A stretch of DNA of 64,000 bases, from NCBI GenBank assembly GCA_946894095.1, contig OX335645.2, forward strand, positions 14,035,001 to 14,099,000. The letters run 5' to 3'. Position numbers and translations under genes: made by a program. Below are positions 46,101-61,100 of this stretch, piece after piece (the stretch's first letter is position 1; every line of letters begins with the position of its first letter). The notes beneath the pieces were generated by a model. The model saw only the letters and a list, made by a program, of their open reading frames with translations, did no database searches and was not told the origin of the DNA. Source of the DNA: Incurvaria masculella. Lineage: Eukaryota; Arthropoda; Insecta; Lepidoptera; Incurvariidae.

Positions 46101-49100
46101 ATTGAACGAATCATCTTTAGTTTAATTTTTTCGTTCAATTTTCGTAAAATTTCTCGTTTTTTCGTTTAAGAGTCAATGGGTGGGTGCCAGCACATAAAAA
46201 TATGTGTACAATTATTTCACTGCATTTCCGCTCGTTAATGTCGTAAGAGGCGACCAAAGGATTTGTCGTTAGTGGTTCAGATTCCACATGAAACTGCAGG
46301 TCTGCTTGCAATAGGAGGTATGGGGTTGAAACCATTGGATTGAATGCAAGAAGCTCAAAGCGCTAATGAAAATTTTCAGCGTTTTTCATTAAGATTAATT
46401 CAGCCGTTCGGAATAAGCAAGGCCCTACCTAGCATTTTACCCCGTGGATAGTAAGTAGGTATGCTACAAGCCATCAATGTCTAATGTCATAAAATATAAA
46501 TCAATTTAGTCAGGTAGAGAGAGGTATTACTTGTGAAATAGCCAAGTAAGCTAATATACAATATTTTCTTCCTTGCACAACATTCTGGATAATAGGTGAA
46601 AATTTACGGATATTACAGCATTATGGGGCAGGCAGGTGCATGCGTTTCACGGAAAACTGGAACGGTCGCTTCGCTTGCCAAACATCTTAAGGAACGAATC
46701 GATGGATATGCAGCGTGACATCACGCGAGCGACTTCGAAACCGAAGTCGGCGGGTCAAGGCGAGCGGTGCGCGGGCGCAGAACTAACTTGACATCGCGCT
46801 TTCGTGATGGATTCGGTCGCCCGGTGCACACGAGAGGCGTTGCATATTCTGCATTACGTGCGTGGCTGCGCGGGGGAATGGGCCGTGTGTCATGCGCGTG
46901 CGCAGCGGGGGCTGCGTGGTTGCGCAACAGTTGAGCTGTGAAGCTCGACGCCCGCCAGATAGATAGGCATTGTGTAATGTGGGCCGATCGATTACACGCG
47001 TGCATCTGGAAGGCTCGAGATGCTAATGTACAGTGTACCAATTTTGAAAATTCCGAGTCAATGAATCAGGAGTGTTCTCAGGAGAGGAATTAACCCTGAC
47101 ATTACTTTGGTATTCTGGTAATCGATTGGAGCGCCACACGGAATGAGTGGAATGAAATGAAACATTTCCAAGTTTTCCAAGTTCAGAGCTAACGAAAAAT
47201 TACATACCGGCTGCCATAAGATATCCGTATATGCACCAGAATCGGTCTGGAAGTCAATTCTTGCGGTAATTAGTTTAAACACGAAATACAAACTTCTTTA
47301 TCCTCACTGATAAGGTAAACATTTTCCGATCTATTCAGGTGCATTTACGGATCGATTATGGAATTGGATATGTATTTTATTCGTTAGCGCTGAATTCGGA
47401 ACCAATGGAAATGTTTTGTTTCGTGACACTCATTTCGCGTGGCGCTGCGATCGATTACCCGAGAACCAAAGTAATATCAAAGTTAATTACTCTCCTGAGA
47501 ACTAGTCAACACTCATCGGCTCGGAATTCGCAGAATTCAGTGAGGATTCAGGTGTGTGTATTGGGTATGTAACAAGAATTGGCTTCCAGAAGACAAATGG
47601 TCTTGAATTTTTAGATGAGTTAAAACTAACTGACCCCATTCATGAGATTACATCGCGGCTCCGCTACTCGCGAGGAAGATCCGGTTGTGGACATGACATT
47701 TGAGAGGAATTCCTCGTCATCGATGAGGCAATTCAAGTTATGTAAATACACAGTCATGAAGAACTCTGGTCCCTCCAGTTGTATTGTAAAATAGACTGTG
47801 GTAATCGGGTACTTGATATTTTAACAAAGATTAAAACCCGACTTATTATGCCTGTAGAAATAAAATGGTAATTTAGAAAGTTTAAACTGTCCCAAAATAT
47901 ATCAATCGCCAAGAGATTTGTCAGGATCTACGTCATTAATGGGCGGATGAAATCGGTATTTTGTTCGATGAATAAATTAGAATCGATATTTTAATATACT
48001 AATAATTATTATCATTATAAATTCAAAGTAAACAAAAACTTGTGTGTAAACGAATTTAAAATCACGTTTGGTCCTGTTCGTTTATATCTGGCTATCGAGA
48101 TATTAATATGTATTATTCCGGAAGCCAAATTTTACTTCCAACCATTTAGGAGTCCTTGATTTAATGCATGACTAGATCCGTTGAAACATCGTAGGGGACG
48201 GAGCGGTGACAATGAAATCTCGAAGCAAGCGACATAACTGGTCCACACTTTTGTTCGGCTTCCATATTGCGCCATTGAAGTTTTAATATATGCAACGAAT
48301 TGCAATATGGAGTCGCCGAGCCTGATCTGCCTAAGACGCGTTGTGTAAAATGAGCACGAGTTGTTTTTTTGGGGCAGGCGATTGACAGGTGGAGCGCGTG
48401 TCTGCGGCTGCGTGTACGCACCCAACTACTTGTAGTGCACGCACCTGACGAAAGTTTTTATCGATTCACAGCTGCGGCCGGACTTGAGGTCCACTTTTGG
48501 GTCCACAATTGATTTTTTTTATTTGACTGGACATTGCACATGGGAACTAGGTGCCATGCCAGGACCTTCCTTATATTGCACGGCTACATTGAACTGGGCG
48601 GAAAACACGGACAATTTTCATTGCCGCTTCGACGATCGTTCATCCAATGCGATGGTACCAACCCGGGCGGGATTTACCCTACCACCTAGTAAGTAACCCT
48701 ACAGTTTAACGTGGAATCCGAACCACGGCCAGCCTCTCTCAACGGTCGAATGGTCACCCATCCAAGATCAGACCGGACCCAGCGTTGCTTAACTTCGGAG
48801 AGCGATCGCCTAAGTGTCGCGCCACTGGGCCATTGAGGCTGTCAAAATTGATGAATTGAGTAAAGCTTTTAACTGTTTTTTTTATGTTAATCGCGGCATA
48901 TGGCGTACGCCAGGGCCTCTTAAGGTGCCCGACGGCACCCATGAGCTTTCGAACTTTTAAGGTGGCCCATCCCGCTCATCTCCCCATACAAAAGGGAAAG
49001 AAGATCACGCCCATATTTCTAGCCAGAGATCCAAAATTTTGCTCAATATAGCTTTATTTGATCAAACTAGATGTCTGATGACCATTGGCATTGTAAAATT

Positions 49101-52100
49101 GTGTTTGGTTTCTAAGTTATAAGATCCGAAAGTTCGCATTTTTCGCGCGTTTTATACAATAACTTTGGAGGTGGATTAGGCAATGATAAAGTAAGAACAT
49201 CTTAAAAAGGTTAGTCATCAGACATAGCTTATTTAATCTAGATTTATAATCTATTTGGTTTTTGTTTGATTTTTTAATACAGCGGTCGTGGTTGACTTTT
49301 AGCTATAAGTCGTTTTGAAATTAAAATTTTCGTAAATCTTACCAAATCATACACTATGCACATTGTCTTTTTTGTGGACATATTGCATCTTCCTCATCAC
49401 GGAGCCTGTCTTATTCTTTGAAACAGAGAAGGTTCCAGAGCGCAACAGCACGGTTTTGTACCGTGCCCGCGAATGAGCTAGGCCCGCCGGGTTAGGCCAC
49501 CTTAAGGGGGCCGCGTAGAAAGGGGACGGAGGGACAGCGTTATGCAGCTCCGATGAACATTCTTCATGGTAAAGACGGTAGAACACAGAGAGAGACTCCT
49601 TCGGAGTTGGAGGGTCTCTAAATTCATAGACACCTTGGGGTCGTCGACGAGACGCACGGCCCGACGCTGTATCGAGTCCAGGGAGCCACGCAGGTGCTAA
49701 GCTGAGCCGTCTCACAAATGCGAACAGTACTCCACGCAAGACCTTATCTGCGCCTTGCAAAGGAGCAATTTTTGGTCAGGCGTGTAATACTGACGCACTC
49801 TGTTGAGAACTCCCAGCTTTTTCAAGGCTAACTTTGATTTATCCTCGATATGGCGTCCGAAATTAAGGTCAGGTGGACACCAAGAATGCCTAAATGCTCG
49901 TCAAGATAGAAGTATAGAGCAAGAGAGATAATCTGTCATAGAATCGTATAAAATTACTTCTGTACTATTCCTTCTTTACACACGAATATATTTTCCAGTT
50001 TCAGTTCAACCGGCAGTTAAGAAAAAAACATCAACCAAAAAATTTTTTTATTTTACTTTTTAATAAAGAGTGCAATCGAGAGGGCAAACCACTGCTGAGC
50101 CACTGCTGTATATAAATCAGTCCTAATCCACCCACGATAATCAATTTAAATTTCTAGAATTGCGTTGAGAGCTATTGGTTGAAATTATTGATGGTTTATG
50201 TGGTTAATATTAAAGTTTTATTTGTTTAATTAACGGTAATACATAATATTCGTTGCAAAAAGCTACGTTCTTTCTTAGTAAAAACAATGCATCTATATTT
50301 AGTTTTTGAAAACAAATACATTCGCAGAGGAGCTAACCAACCGCCTGTAAGTCAGGAAGGGGACTTACAGTTTACGTGGAAGCCGAACCTAGAACAAAGA
50401 ATTTCTTAGTCCTCTCTTATAAAATGCGCGGGAACGTCGGTACAGTAACAGGTAAAGTACAAATCAGTCAAACTAACACGACAACTGGCTCGGAACTCGA
50501 TCCCCCTCCCGCTGCCTCGCGCGGAGCCCCGAAGTCGTCAGCCAGTAACGATAGCATCACGGTTACCGTTGCACGTGTCTTTGCGTTTTACAATTTCCGA
50601 GCTTCCAGCTTCGAGCTTTGTTTTCCAGGTGTCATGTTAACTCGCCGTATTTGTAGGAAAGAGTGGAGCACTGACCGCAGGAGTTCTCGTCGGATCCGTC
50701 CGTGCAGTCCTTCTCGCCGTTGCAGAACAGGCCCCGCTCGACGCAGCTGGTATCCCCGCAGGCCAGGAAGCCCTCCTGGCAGATGGGCTCGTCCGTGTAC
50801 AGCAGGGGCTTCACCTTTCGCTCCTTGTTCTTTAGCTTGCAGTTCTTCACGGCGTCCTTCCAGTCGCACGTCTGCTTCTCTATGTCGAAGAACAGGCCGG
50901 CCGGGCAGCGGATCGCTTGGATGCCCTGACGACATTACAAAACATTATTGCTATGAAACTGGCAACAAGCGGTGTTCATTTAATTTGTTGACATAGTTAA
51001 AATACTATTTCAAGCAAAATATCGCTTTATTTACATTACTTGAACAATATTTACATAATTACATATTTATTAGTAGAGCACGAAAGGGTTCGAAAATTAA
51101 AGAGAACTTTTTAACTTTTCACCCATACAGAGCAAACAAAAGACATTAGACGAGATGTGATTTTCAAAAATTGATGTCTTTAGTTTCCCGTCATCAGGAA
51201 AACTGAAATATATTAATTATGATATGGAAAAATATGTAGAAACAAACTACGTTTGTTTCATAGAGGAACGTTCAAGTTGACACCGCTTTTTACCCATACA
51301 AGAATGGATATACTCCTTTTGCCCACTTTTTTATTCGTTCGTTTTGTTTGACTTCGCTAAACACGAAATTGCCAAAATTGATAAAACATATTTGTTATAT
51401 CACGAGTACGTTATTTGTTTGATGAAAAAGCAACCGAACCTAGTGTATAGGATTTTTACGATTTCTCTAATAAAGATTAATCTAGTTATTAGAATATGGT
51501 CGTTGGGAGCGATTATTGAACAGGGTTTCAGGATAACTATAAAACTGTAACATTAGCCACAGTCAGAGATGAAAATGCATGGTAAAACGTGGAAACTAGG
51601 AAACAACTAGCTCTGGTACCCGACTCCGTCGATGTCGGATTGAGTTTCTCAACAATAAAAAGTATACCATGTATTAATCGACGATATTATCTATCGACAC
51701 ACATACATACATTCAAACATAAGTTTTTCCCAATTTAAAGACAATATTAGTGAGATGTGGGATGCATTCAGCCTGCGTACCGGTTCAAAACTGAACTTCA
51801 TTGATCTGGCTGCGAGCATAATAGATGGGTTATTAAAACCATAATATATTGATTGATTATTTCATTTTACGGTAAGGACATGATCTCACTTTGGTTTAAC
51901 AAAACTTTGGTCACACAAAGTTTATAGAGATATTCTGGATAGAATAACCAATTATTTACGATTTGCAACATTCCAACCGGCTGCGGTGCGGAGACACCTT
52001 ACGACACTGCTCGGCTGCGCCGCGCCACCGTTTCCGCGTCAGCTAGCTAAAGCTTGGTGTCGTGTCGAGTAGAAGCGAGCCGTAACGAGTCGAGTCGAGC

Positions 52101-55100
52101 CGCGTTACCACAAACAATTTTTGGCGCGCAATGCGATGCCAAATATTATTTGGTGCGGCTAAATAAATCATCTTACTTACTCGTAAATTGAAACAGTGGT
52201 TTTAAAATGATTTGTATGTTTGTATGGTTAGCTTAATTTTATGATGCTTGCTTATGGCCCCTACCTTAAGAACGGCCCGTAAGCTATGCTCCCCATACAA
52301 ACGTTGTTTACTTATCATTTCAAAACCGCTGTTCTAATTAAATTGATATTTAATATGTAAAATCAGGGAACCAATATCTGTGTCTGCATGCTTTTGTTTT
52401 TTTGAAAAATCCAAACCGAATCAGATGAAAGCAAAAACAAAATCTTCATACTAATTTTGTTTTCTCTGTGGTTTGACTCAGTATACATTTATCGAAAAAG
52501 CAAAGGCATGCAGACACAGATATTTGTTGCCAGATTTGTGATACCAAATATCACGTAAATTGCTAGAGTGTTTTTTTATTAGTGTGCGATTATAGATGAA
52601 TCGCACTGTGATTTATACGTGTATTTGATCAGGTGGATGTCCGTGGGATGGGAAAAGGCTCGGTTCCCGGAACAGGAAGTTCTTTACGATACTATTGTGA
52701 ATTAGTTAGTGAAAAAAGAAATTAGTTTGATCCCATTTTAGAATTGAAAGGATCTGTTCTTAAGGTGGCCCATCCCGCTCATCTCCCCATACAAAAGGGG
52801 AAAGAAGATGACGCCCATATTTCATGTCAGAGATCCAAAATTTTGCTCAAAATAGCTTTATTTGATTGAACTAGATGTCTGATGACCCTTGGCATTGTAA
52901 AATTGTGTTTGGTTTCTAAGTTATAAGGTCCGAAAGTTCGCATTTTTCGCGCGTTTTATACAATAAGGTGGATTACGCAATGATAAAGTAAGAACATCTT
53001 AAAAAGATTAGTCATCAGACATAGCTTATTTAACCAAGATTTATAATCTATTAGGTTTTTGTTCGATTTATTACTACAGCGGTGGTGGTTTACTTTTAGC
53101 TATAAGTCGTTTTTAAATTAAAATTTTCGTAAATCTTACCAAATTATACACTATGCACATTGTCTTTTTTGTGGACATGTTGCATCTTCCTCATCACGGA
53201 GCCTGTCTTATTCTTTGATACAGAGAAGGTCCCAGAGCGCAACAGCACGGTTTTGTACCTTGCCCGCGAATGAGTTAGGCCCGCTGGGTTGGGCCACCTT
53301 AATCCGGAGTCTCACTTTGTGGTTTGGTAAAAAATACCCGTGTGATATCATATTCCTTGTTAATATTGAAAACGAAATTGATATCGAACGGGTATTTTTT
53401 AACGAATCGTTGAAACGATCAACGAAACGACAAAGTGAGATCGCGGCTTTACCTTGTAGAGTTCAAAAAGATTAAGCAAATTTGGAAAATAATGAGAAAC
53501 ACTTTCGCAACAAACACAGAATTATGTAAACTAGTTATAATTAAGTATCACAAGGATTTAGCAATTTTACGCTAGATTGTTAGCTAATGAGTCTTCACTT
53601 CTTTTGGTAAAGTAACGATGACGGCCCTAAGTAGATCGTTAGTTCAATACAAGTTTGACAAGATTAATACATTCTTAAACTCTTGAGAGGCTCGTGCGCG
53701 GCGCTCCTCGCGCGTCACGTGCACTCTACAAAGTTGAACCTACGAAGGCTACATCCACATTCCCAGCTATGAGCCTTGCCAAGAATACGGAAACAGTTAG
53801 AGAACAATCCACGCAACAACACCAACCGGCCGGCGTTTCCTGGCGTGTGAATTAGCAATTTGACTGCTAAATGGAAAAAAATGTGTTCTCAACAAAATGA
53901 TCGTTCTCGAGAAAAGCAAAGGGAAGTGACATATGGTCGTTATCGCGGCTTTGCAATGTGGACAAAGTGTCCATATAATCGTACACGAAGCCAGCCGCGC
54001 GTCGTAAGTAAGGCACACAGTCCAAACATCGTTACAGCGCCACGCGTCTAGAAATGCGTAAGTCGGTTCCTACCCATACGCAAACCCTTCAATACGTCTG
54101 CGACTAAGCTTGTGTGTGGCATTTACGTTTAAGGCTCCACTTGACGCTTACATCCAATATTTTGGGTTTATTTTTTTTTATCTTAGCGTCGGTAAAGCAT
54201 CAACACCTGTAAAAAAATCGAAATACTAAAGTTTAGACTATTATCTAGTGTATCACCGTAAAACGTTTTTAATAAGTTGCTTGTATTCTTTAAAAAAACC
54301 GACCAAGTGTTAGTTGGACTCGCAGACGAAGGGTTCCGTACCATAGTACAAGATTTAACACAAAAAATGACGTTTTTCGTATGGGGGGTCCCTTTACTTT
54401 TTATAATTTTTTTATTTTACCTATTTATTGTTATAGCGGCAAAATCAATACACACTCTGTGAAAATTTCAGCTGCCTACCTATTACGGTTCATGAGATAC
54501 AGCCCTGTGACAGACGGACGGACGGACGAACGGACGGACAGCGGAGGCTTAGTAATAGGGTTCCGTTTTCACCCTTTGGGTACGGAACCCTAAAAAATTG
54601 GTTTGTAAACACCTATTGACAAGTTTTTAATAGGTTTTCAAGCAGGCGCTTCGAAACTATAAACGATTTAGATCATTTTATTTTGTGTGGTACAAGATCA
54701 CATATTTATCTAGTGAATAACCGTGAAACATATATTAATTCACTTCAGAAAGTAGACTTTACCGGTCAAAAACCTAAATTTGACGCGCATACAACAATGA
54801 ACCCTGACAAAAAATCTCAGTGCTTCCGAAAATCGCCATTATCGTTTGTTTTTTGATCGCTGGACCTTAGAAGAGCCTTAAGTTAACTTGTTAGTTTTAG
54901 AAAATCGGAGACAGCGGGTCTCATAGTCGGCGCGCTAGATGATGGATAGCATATCTCCTTCCTTTTTGAACTAAGGTCTCAACCAAGATGACATAGAGTG
55001 GATGCAGAGTGTGTTGAAATTGTGGAACTGATTGACATCACTTTCATACTTAAATATTTATATTTACAGTTTGAAAATGATATAATACACAACAATTTCA

Positions 55101-58100
55101 TTAACAACCATACAGGTTATCTAACACCGTAAATTAATATTTCTTTGTTGAATTTTAAGACAATCTGCAGGTTTGTACATAGATTATAAATGCTTACATA
55201 ATTATCTATACAAAACATATGCATGCGTTTTCTAGCCTCGTTAGTATTGGAAGGTCTTAAAATTTTGGTATTCCTCGGCAACAAGATGCACGGCACTATA
55301 CATAGAAACTAAGGAGGCAGGGTCATATTTAAACGAACAAAGTTTTTTTTTGACTTTGTGCAGTGCACGGTTTGATATCATGGGAGCAGTGTTGCCTGAG
55401 ATGAATTAAATAATGTATCCTTGTCCTGGTACAATGTTCCCTCAGATCAAAGGAGAAGATGTAAACTAAGGATGTACATATATAGCGCGCCTACTATGAG
55501 AGCCGTTGCCTCCAATTTTCTTAAACTACCTTATCCCAACTTAAACGAACATGCCGCACGCAGACATAGTCGCAGACATATTGAAGAGTTTATGTGCGTT
55601 AACTGACTTAGCTTACTTAGCATTTCGGGAGCATAATCACGGAAGTTGGCGATGTTTTGACAAAGTAGCATAATACACGGGACGACTTCCTATACATGGC
55701 GGAGCCACAAGTAACGACGGCATTTCACTTCTTTTTGCTCTTCTGACCCTGTCCCAGAATCTCTTCTCGTGAACTTATTTATCTAATTAGATAACGTGTT
55801 TTACCAACTTTCGTTTCAATTCATTTATTTATTCAACTTCTGGCAGTCAAACTACTGTCACAATTTGATTGATCCGCGGATTCGATCAATTTAGTGAAGA
55901 AGAACCCGCAAAGAAACTTCACTGGTCTATACGTTATGTTTTTTTTTCGTTCACATTAATGATATAAGACAATTATGTTTTCATACCTAAATTATACTCC
56001 CAAACTTACATTGGTAGAACCGTCTAAAGCAAAGAACTAAGAATTACGAGAAAACAATAACCCTCAATGTGAAAAGTCTTAAATTATAAATTACTTAAAC
56101 CTAATAACTACAGCAACTGCAGTTGCCTCAATTGTCTGCGATGAACGGAACAATTCACCTGCATCCTCGCCCTTGAGCAGCCTGCTTCAAAATATGTCTC
56201 TCTCTCTCTCGTGTAGCTTTTGATGCAATTTGAGGAAGTGTTCAACTCACGGATGCGGTGCACTGGATGACGTCACGGCAGTTGTCCCCGTCGCCCGCGA
56301 TGAGCCGGAACCACTCTCCCGCGTCTTTGTCCTTGCACAGCTCCTGCTCCAAGCTCTCTTCCTTCTTGGGCGCTTCCTCAGCCTGCCGCCTATACCTGTG
56401 TGCCTCCGCTGAAACAATAACATTCGAAACATTATTTACCGAAAATAAAAGGAGTTTAAGCCAACGACATGTTTTTAATACCATTTTTCTTAGTGGCTGC
56501 GTACCATTATAATTTTGTTTATAAAAAACGGGAAACTTCAATGGTGACCTGACAATTAGAATAAGCGAGTTCTTTAGATAAGATACAATTTACTTATATT
56601 AAAGATGATGTTCGACTTAGTAAAGTGTGTTGTTTTAATTGAATTGATTTGATTAATTTAATAAGGAAAGAAGCAGGCATAGAAACATCAACTATGACAT
56701 TTTAATCGATGCAGAGAAAGTTATTATAATGCAAATTCTGCCAAGTTAGGCTGACGTGAGGAGACGTAAAAATGTGATTTTGCGCCACCACGTGATGTAA
56801 ACGTGAAGCAACGAATAAACTAAATGTCAAAGGTAAACAAAATGGAACCAAGCTGTGTGCATGATCTCCCGACCTCCGTGCCACGCCGAACATCAAATGC
56901 CAAGCATACATTAAATGGCAAACTGCTATCTAAATGAAGACCTTGAATTTACATTTTTGTAGCATAGAAGCAATTTATAATAGTCATTTTAAATAAAGAA
57001 AGCTATGTGTGACATATTACGAAGATAAATGATCAATTTGCTTTATGCACATACGTTGGTAGATATATCAATCCGTACGTTTAGGTACATAAGCCCATTT
57101 TGCCTACAAGAATAAGGCTTGTTCAGTAGGCCTATTCTTTAAAATCCGTGCTCAGGTATCAACAATATTTAAGTCAAGAAAACAGCTTTTATAGCGGTTG
57201 TCAAAGAGATTTTATCGACGGAAAGTTTCCGGAGCACGGTATTTCAATGATTCATGGATAAATCGCTTTCAAAAAAGGGATTTATCGACTGAACGATTCC
57301 TAATTCCTGAGCACAGAATTCCAAGAGCATGTCCATAAGCTAGTGACCTAGTTTGTAGATATGCTCTAGGTCGCAAATGAGGGCGTGATAGCACTTGATT
57401 GCATTCAGTTTCATAACGGCGTAAATAAAACTATATTTTATTATTTTTAAAAATAACTACTACCTATTGTGTAGTAAAAAGACGACAGATGCATTGCAGA
57501 CTTACAGTTTTAGCTTAAAATTTAAGCTAAGATGATATTTACTTCTTGGATTATTGAAATTCATTGTTGTTATATGTAAATATCATTAAATGTCATTTTC
57601 CTTACATCCTTATGAAATTTAGCGCAATCGGCTCTCATCACGCTCTTAAGGAAAATACCTTCCGAACGGTTTTGAGGAGTACTAGATCGGGTCCAACCAC
57701 TGAAGAGAAAGTTACAACAATATAGCACGGATATAACAAGATTAATTTATTTATACAAGCGATCATGTGGTACTGAGACCTATCAAACAAAATAAGAAAG
57801 TGCTTTCGTACTATTACCTAAGCCATGCAAAAATATGGTTATAATAAATGATTTCATAGCTACTGAGCTCAAAAAGCGACGAATCCTAATGATATTGAGC
57901 AGTCATTAAATGAAAATTAATTGATTAAGGAAAGTATAGATTCATAGCAATAAAATGTATTGTTTGCATACAAATAACATTCCCTTAACGACAATATTTA
58001 ACCAAGTGGTTGGCATGGTTAAGAGGTAACTATTTTGGAATTAATCATTGCTCATTACTTGGAAATAATGGCTATAAAACCTATGCACAACACTCACATG

Positions 58101-61100
58101 ACAGTACTTATAATGGGAGAGCCGTAATGATTTGGAACGTGGTACGTACATCAGTGTAAGATATTTTTTTTATTGGGTACAATAATTAAATATGTGATGA
58201 AGACACGATGCAGCCATGAGAATATTTCTATTGCAACATGCCTCACGCCAGCACACCCGAACAATAGTAATTGGATGGCACTTATTAATCCGTGTAGTTG
58301 GTTATTTTTTAAACATTATGAAAATAGTACATAACAATAACATCTTTTACCAGAAAGGTAAAAATAATTTTAGTAACGGAACCCCCCCTCTATCGCTTAG
58401 TTTTTTTTCACAAAAGTATGTTAACTTGATGTAGGTATATCAGAATAGAGATGGCAAAGGTGTCACACAGGTTCAATGCCCTTGCAGAGTTGTACTTCTG
58501 AATATAAATGTATTAACCTAATTACTATTCTGAATGAGTAGAGTTTTCTTTGTCCTTTGAGTTCTACGTAGGAACGGTACATGCAGGTACACGTCCGTAT
58601 ACGCTTACTCGCATACGTATAATGCATAAAGTCGATGGAATAGGTACATTGAATAGTATAATATATACAGAGTCTTAAAACGGCCAGAACATTAATTTAG
58701 TTATCGTAATCCTCATGTTTTTAAAAAAAGTGGCTAGTTACCGAGATATTATTGTTTTGTTTTATGTTTACGTCTAGTGTGTTTGTCTAATTTGACGCGA
58801 TGTTGTAACCGTGCATAAGGAAAGTCTAGGCATGGATCCCACGTAGCGTGTCAGGCTCATGTCATGAAAGTAGGTGTGACATTAGTCATCCATTCCCTGT
58901 TACATAGAACGGGGTTCTTACGGAGTATTAGATTCCTTTTACACTAAATTAATTAAATAATTGGTATCGAAAGTGTAACTTTTTATTAAGAGGATATTCA
59001 GAACAAGTTATTCAATTTCTTTGTTTATTTTCATGCCCAATTATCATATCCCAAATTTAATGTTACGAAAAACTGTAGATTAAGAAAAGTATTTAAAAAA
59101 AACATATAGTCGAACATAGAACCTCCTCCTATTGTAAAGTCGGTTAAAAATATTAGATATTACCTTTTACTATGTGTAATAAGGCAAGTAAGTAGACATT
59201 TGGATTTCAAGAATATTAAATTTTAAAGCCTTGCCAGATATTCAATATATTACTAGCCAAAGTGCCCGGCTTCACTCGGCCCGATTTAATTTTGGACATT
59301 CACCCGAACGGAGCCCGGTAAAATATGGTTTCACCTTCGCGGGCGCGTTTCTCAAACGGTTAGTTCAAAAATCTAGATCTCGACAACTGCGCCACCTACC
59401 GGTTCCAATGATGTATAGGTAGGTGAGAGCCTTCCTCGGACTTTAATAAATGATCAGAAAAAAAAATGATCTAGCCGTTCTCGAGTTTTGAGTTCAGCAA
59501 CACATTTAGTCATTCATTTTTATTTATTTAATATACTATTACTGTTTTTATTTCAATTTTGATTTGTTAGATGTATTTCATTGACTTAGCCTGATTTTCA
59601 TCAAGTGTTGATTTATTTTAATCGACACTTAAAGGGCCTTTATTACTAAAGTGCTGAATAACTTGTCTTGGTATTGATTGCAAGGTGCTTAGAGTTTATA
59701 TTAATATGACTATAAACTCTATGTAGACCAAGGACATAACAGTAATGTTTTCGTTCAATCCATTATCATTAATAGCGCTTGCAGAAATGTTCAAATATAT
59801 GAGGCTGTTGAAAATTTAGAAAAAAAATCAAAAATGCCTCGACCAAAAATCTATTTAATTACCGAACCTGCTCACAACATTTCACGAGAATCGGTTGAGA
59901 AATGCGACCAGCAGGCTTATTCCTGGAATTCCGTAATCGGTAATCCTGAGTCTAGAAAATAGTTTTGAAACGGTTTTCGAAGCGATTTTTTCGACGGAAA
60001 ACAATAAATAATTAAAAAATAAAACTATCTAACTATCTCTATCTATTTTCTCCGAGAAAATCGATTTTCGAGATTCAAGATTCCTGATGGCTGATTACGG
60101 CCTTCTAGGAATAGGCCTGCTGTAGATGATAAGAGCCGGGCATACGAATGTATTCTTGCCTAATCTGAAATGGAGACGCAACGCTGGAGATTTGCTCTTC
60201 GCTTCGTCAACTACACATATTGGTTGCATGCAAATCGGCCCACTGTATTTATTCGTATCTATTCAATGTTCGTATCTTTATCGTAAGAGCCGACTAAGGG
60301 ATTCAACATTCGTGGTTCGGATTCAAAGTTAAACTGTAGGCAAGGAGGCTTACAGTTTAACGTAAAATTTACTAACTTGATGGTAGGATTAATCCTGCCC
60401 GGGTTGGTACCCACGCATTGAATGAAAGATGGTCGAAGGTGAAAATGAAATTCGTCCATGTTTTCCATCCAATAAAAGATAGCCGTGCATTATAAGGAAG
60501 GTCCTATCATATCTAGATCCCATGGAGTGTGTGTTATGACATACATTATGGTAATAGCCATCTAGGTCCAGTCACATAGAAAAAAACTTGATTAGACGTT
60601 TCTAGAGTGAACCGTTTTCAATAATGTCACAATATGTCTAGTTCGAAACGTTAAACCTACGCAGTTGACTGTGTAAAGATCGCAGTTAAATCTATTATTA
60701 GAGTTATCAGAGTGAGCTGTCCGGCGGCGGCGGCGTGTCGTCCGGCGCGACGGCAGCACTCGGCCCGTGTCGCCAAGGACGGAAAGTGAAACGTCAATTC
60801 TTTCCACAACTCTACTACGTTGTGCCACGGTGCAGGCGCGGCGACACCCAGACACATCGCGGGAGGCCCCGTCGTCGGTGAACTGTCATAGTGCTGGCCA
60901 GCGAGCATCGAAGGACGGGAGTAGCGGTTAAAACACATTCGTAGGGCGGCAGCATAGTCACGAGTTAGTGGAGAACATCTAAGGCCCGATTTATGTACGC
61001 CCCTGCTTATCCATGTCTTAGTAAGTCCATAGTTTAATTAAGAAAGAGTGAGGTAGATAATTGTATATATAACTCTGCGTTCAATACTATCTGCACTAAG

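Noticed and set aside
48740..48840. 5S rRNA gene
   Set aside because: Only the internal promoter region resembles 5S; the ends are missing and it is fused to a SINE body.
50376..50996. 206-residue plus-strand open frame
   Set aside because: Antisense to CDA1 exon 3, arginine- and serine-rich with no family resemblance.
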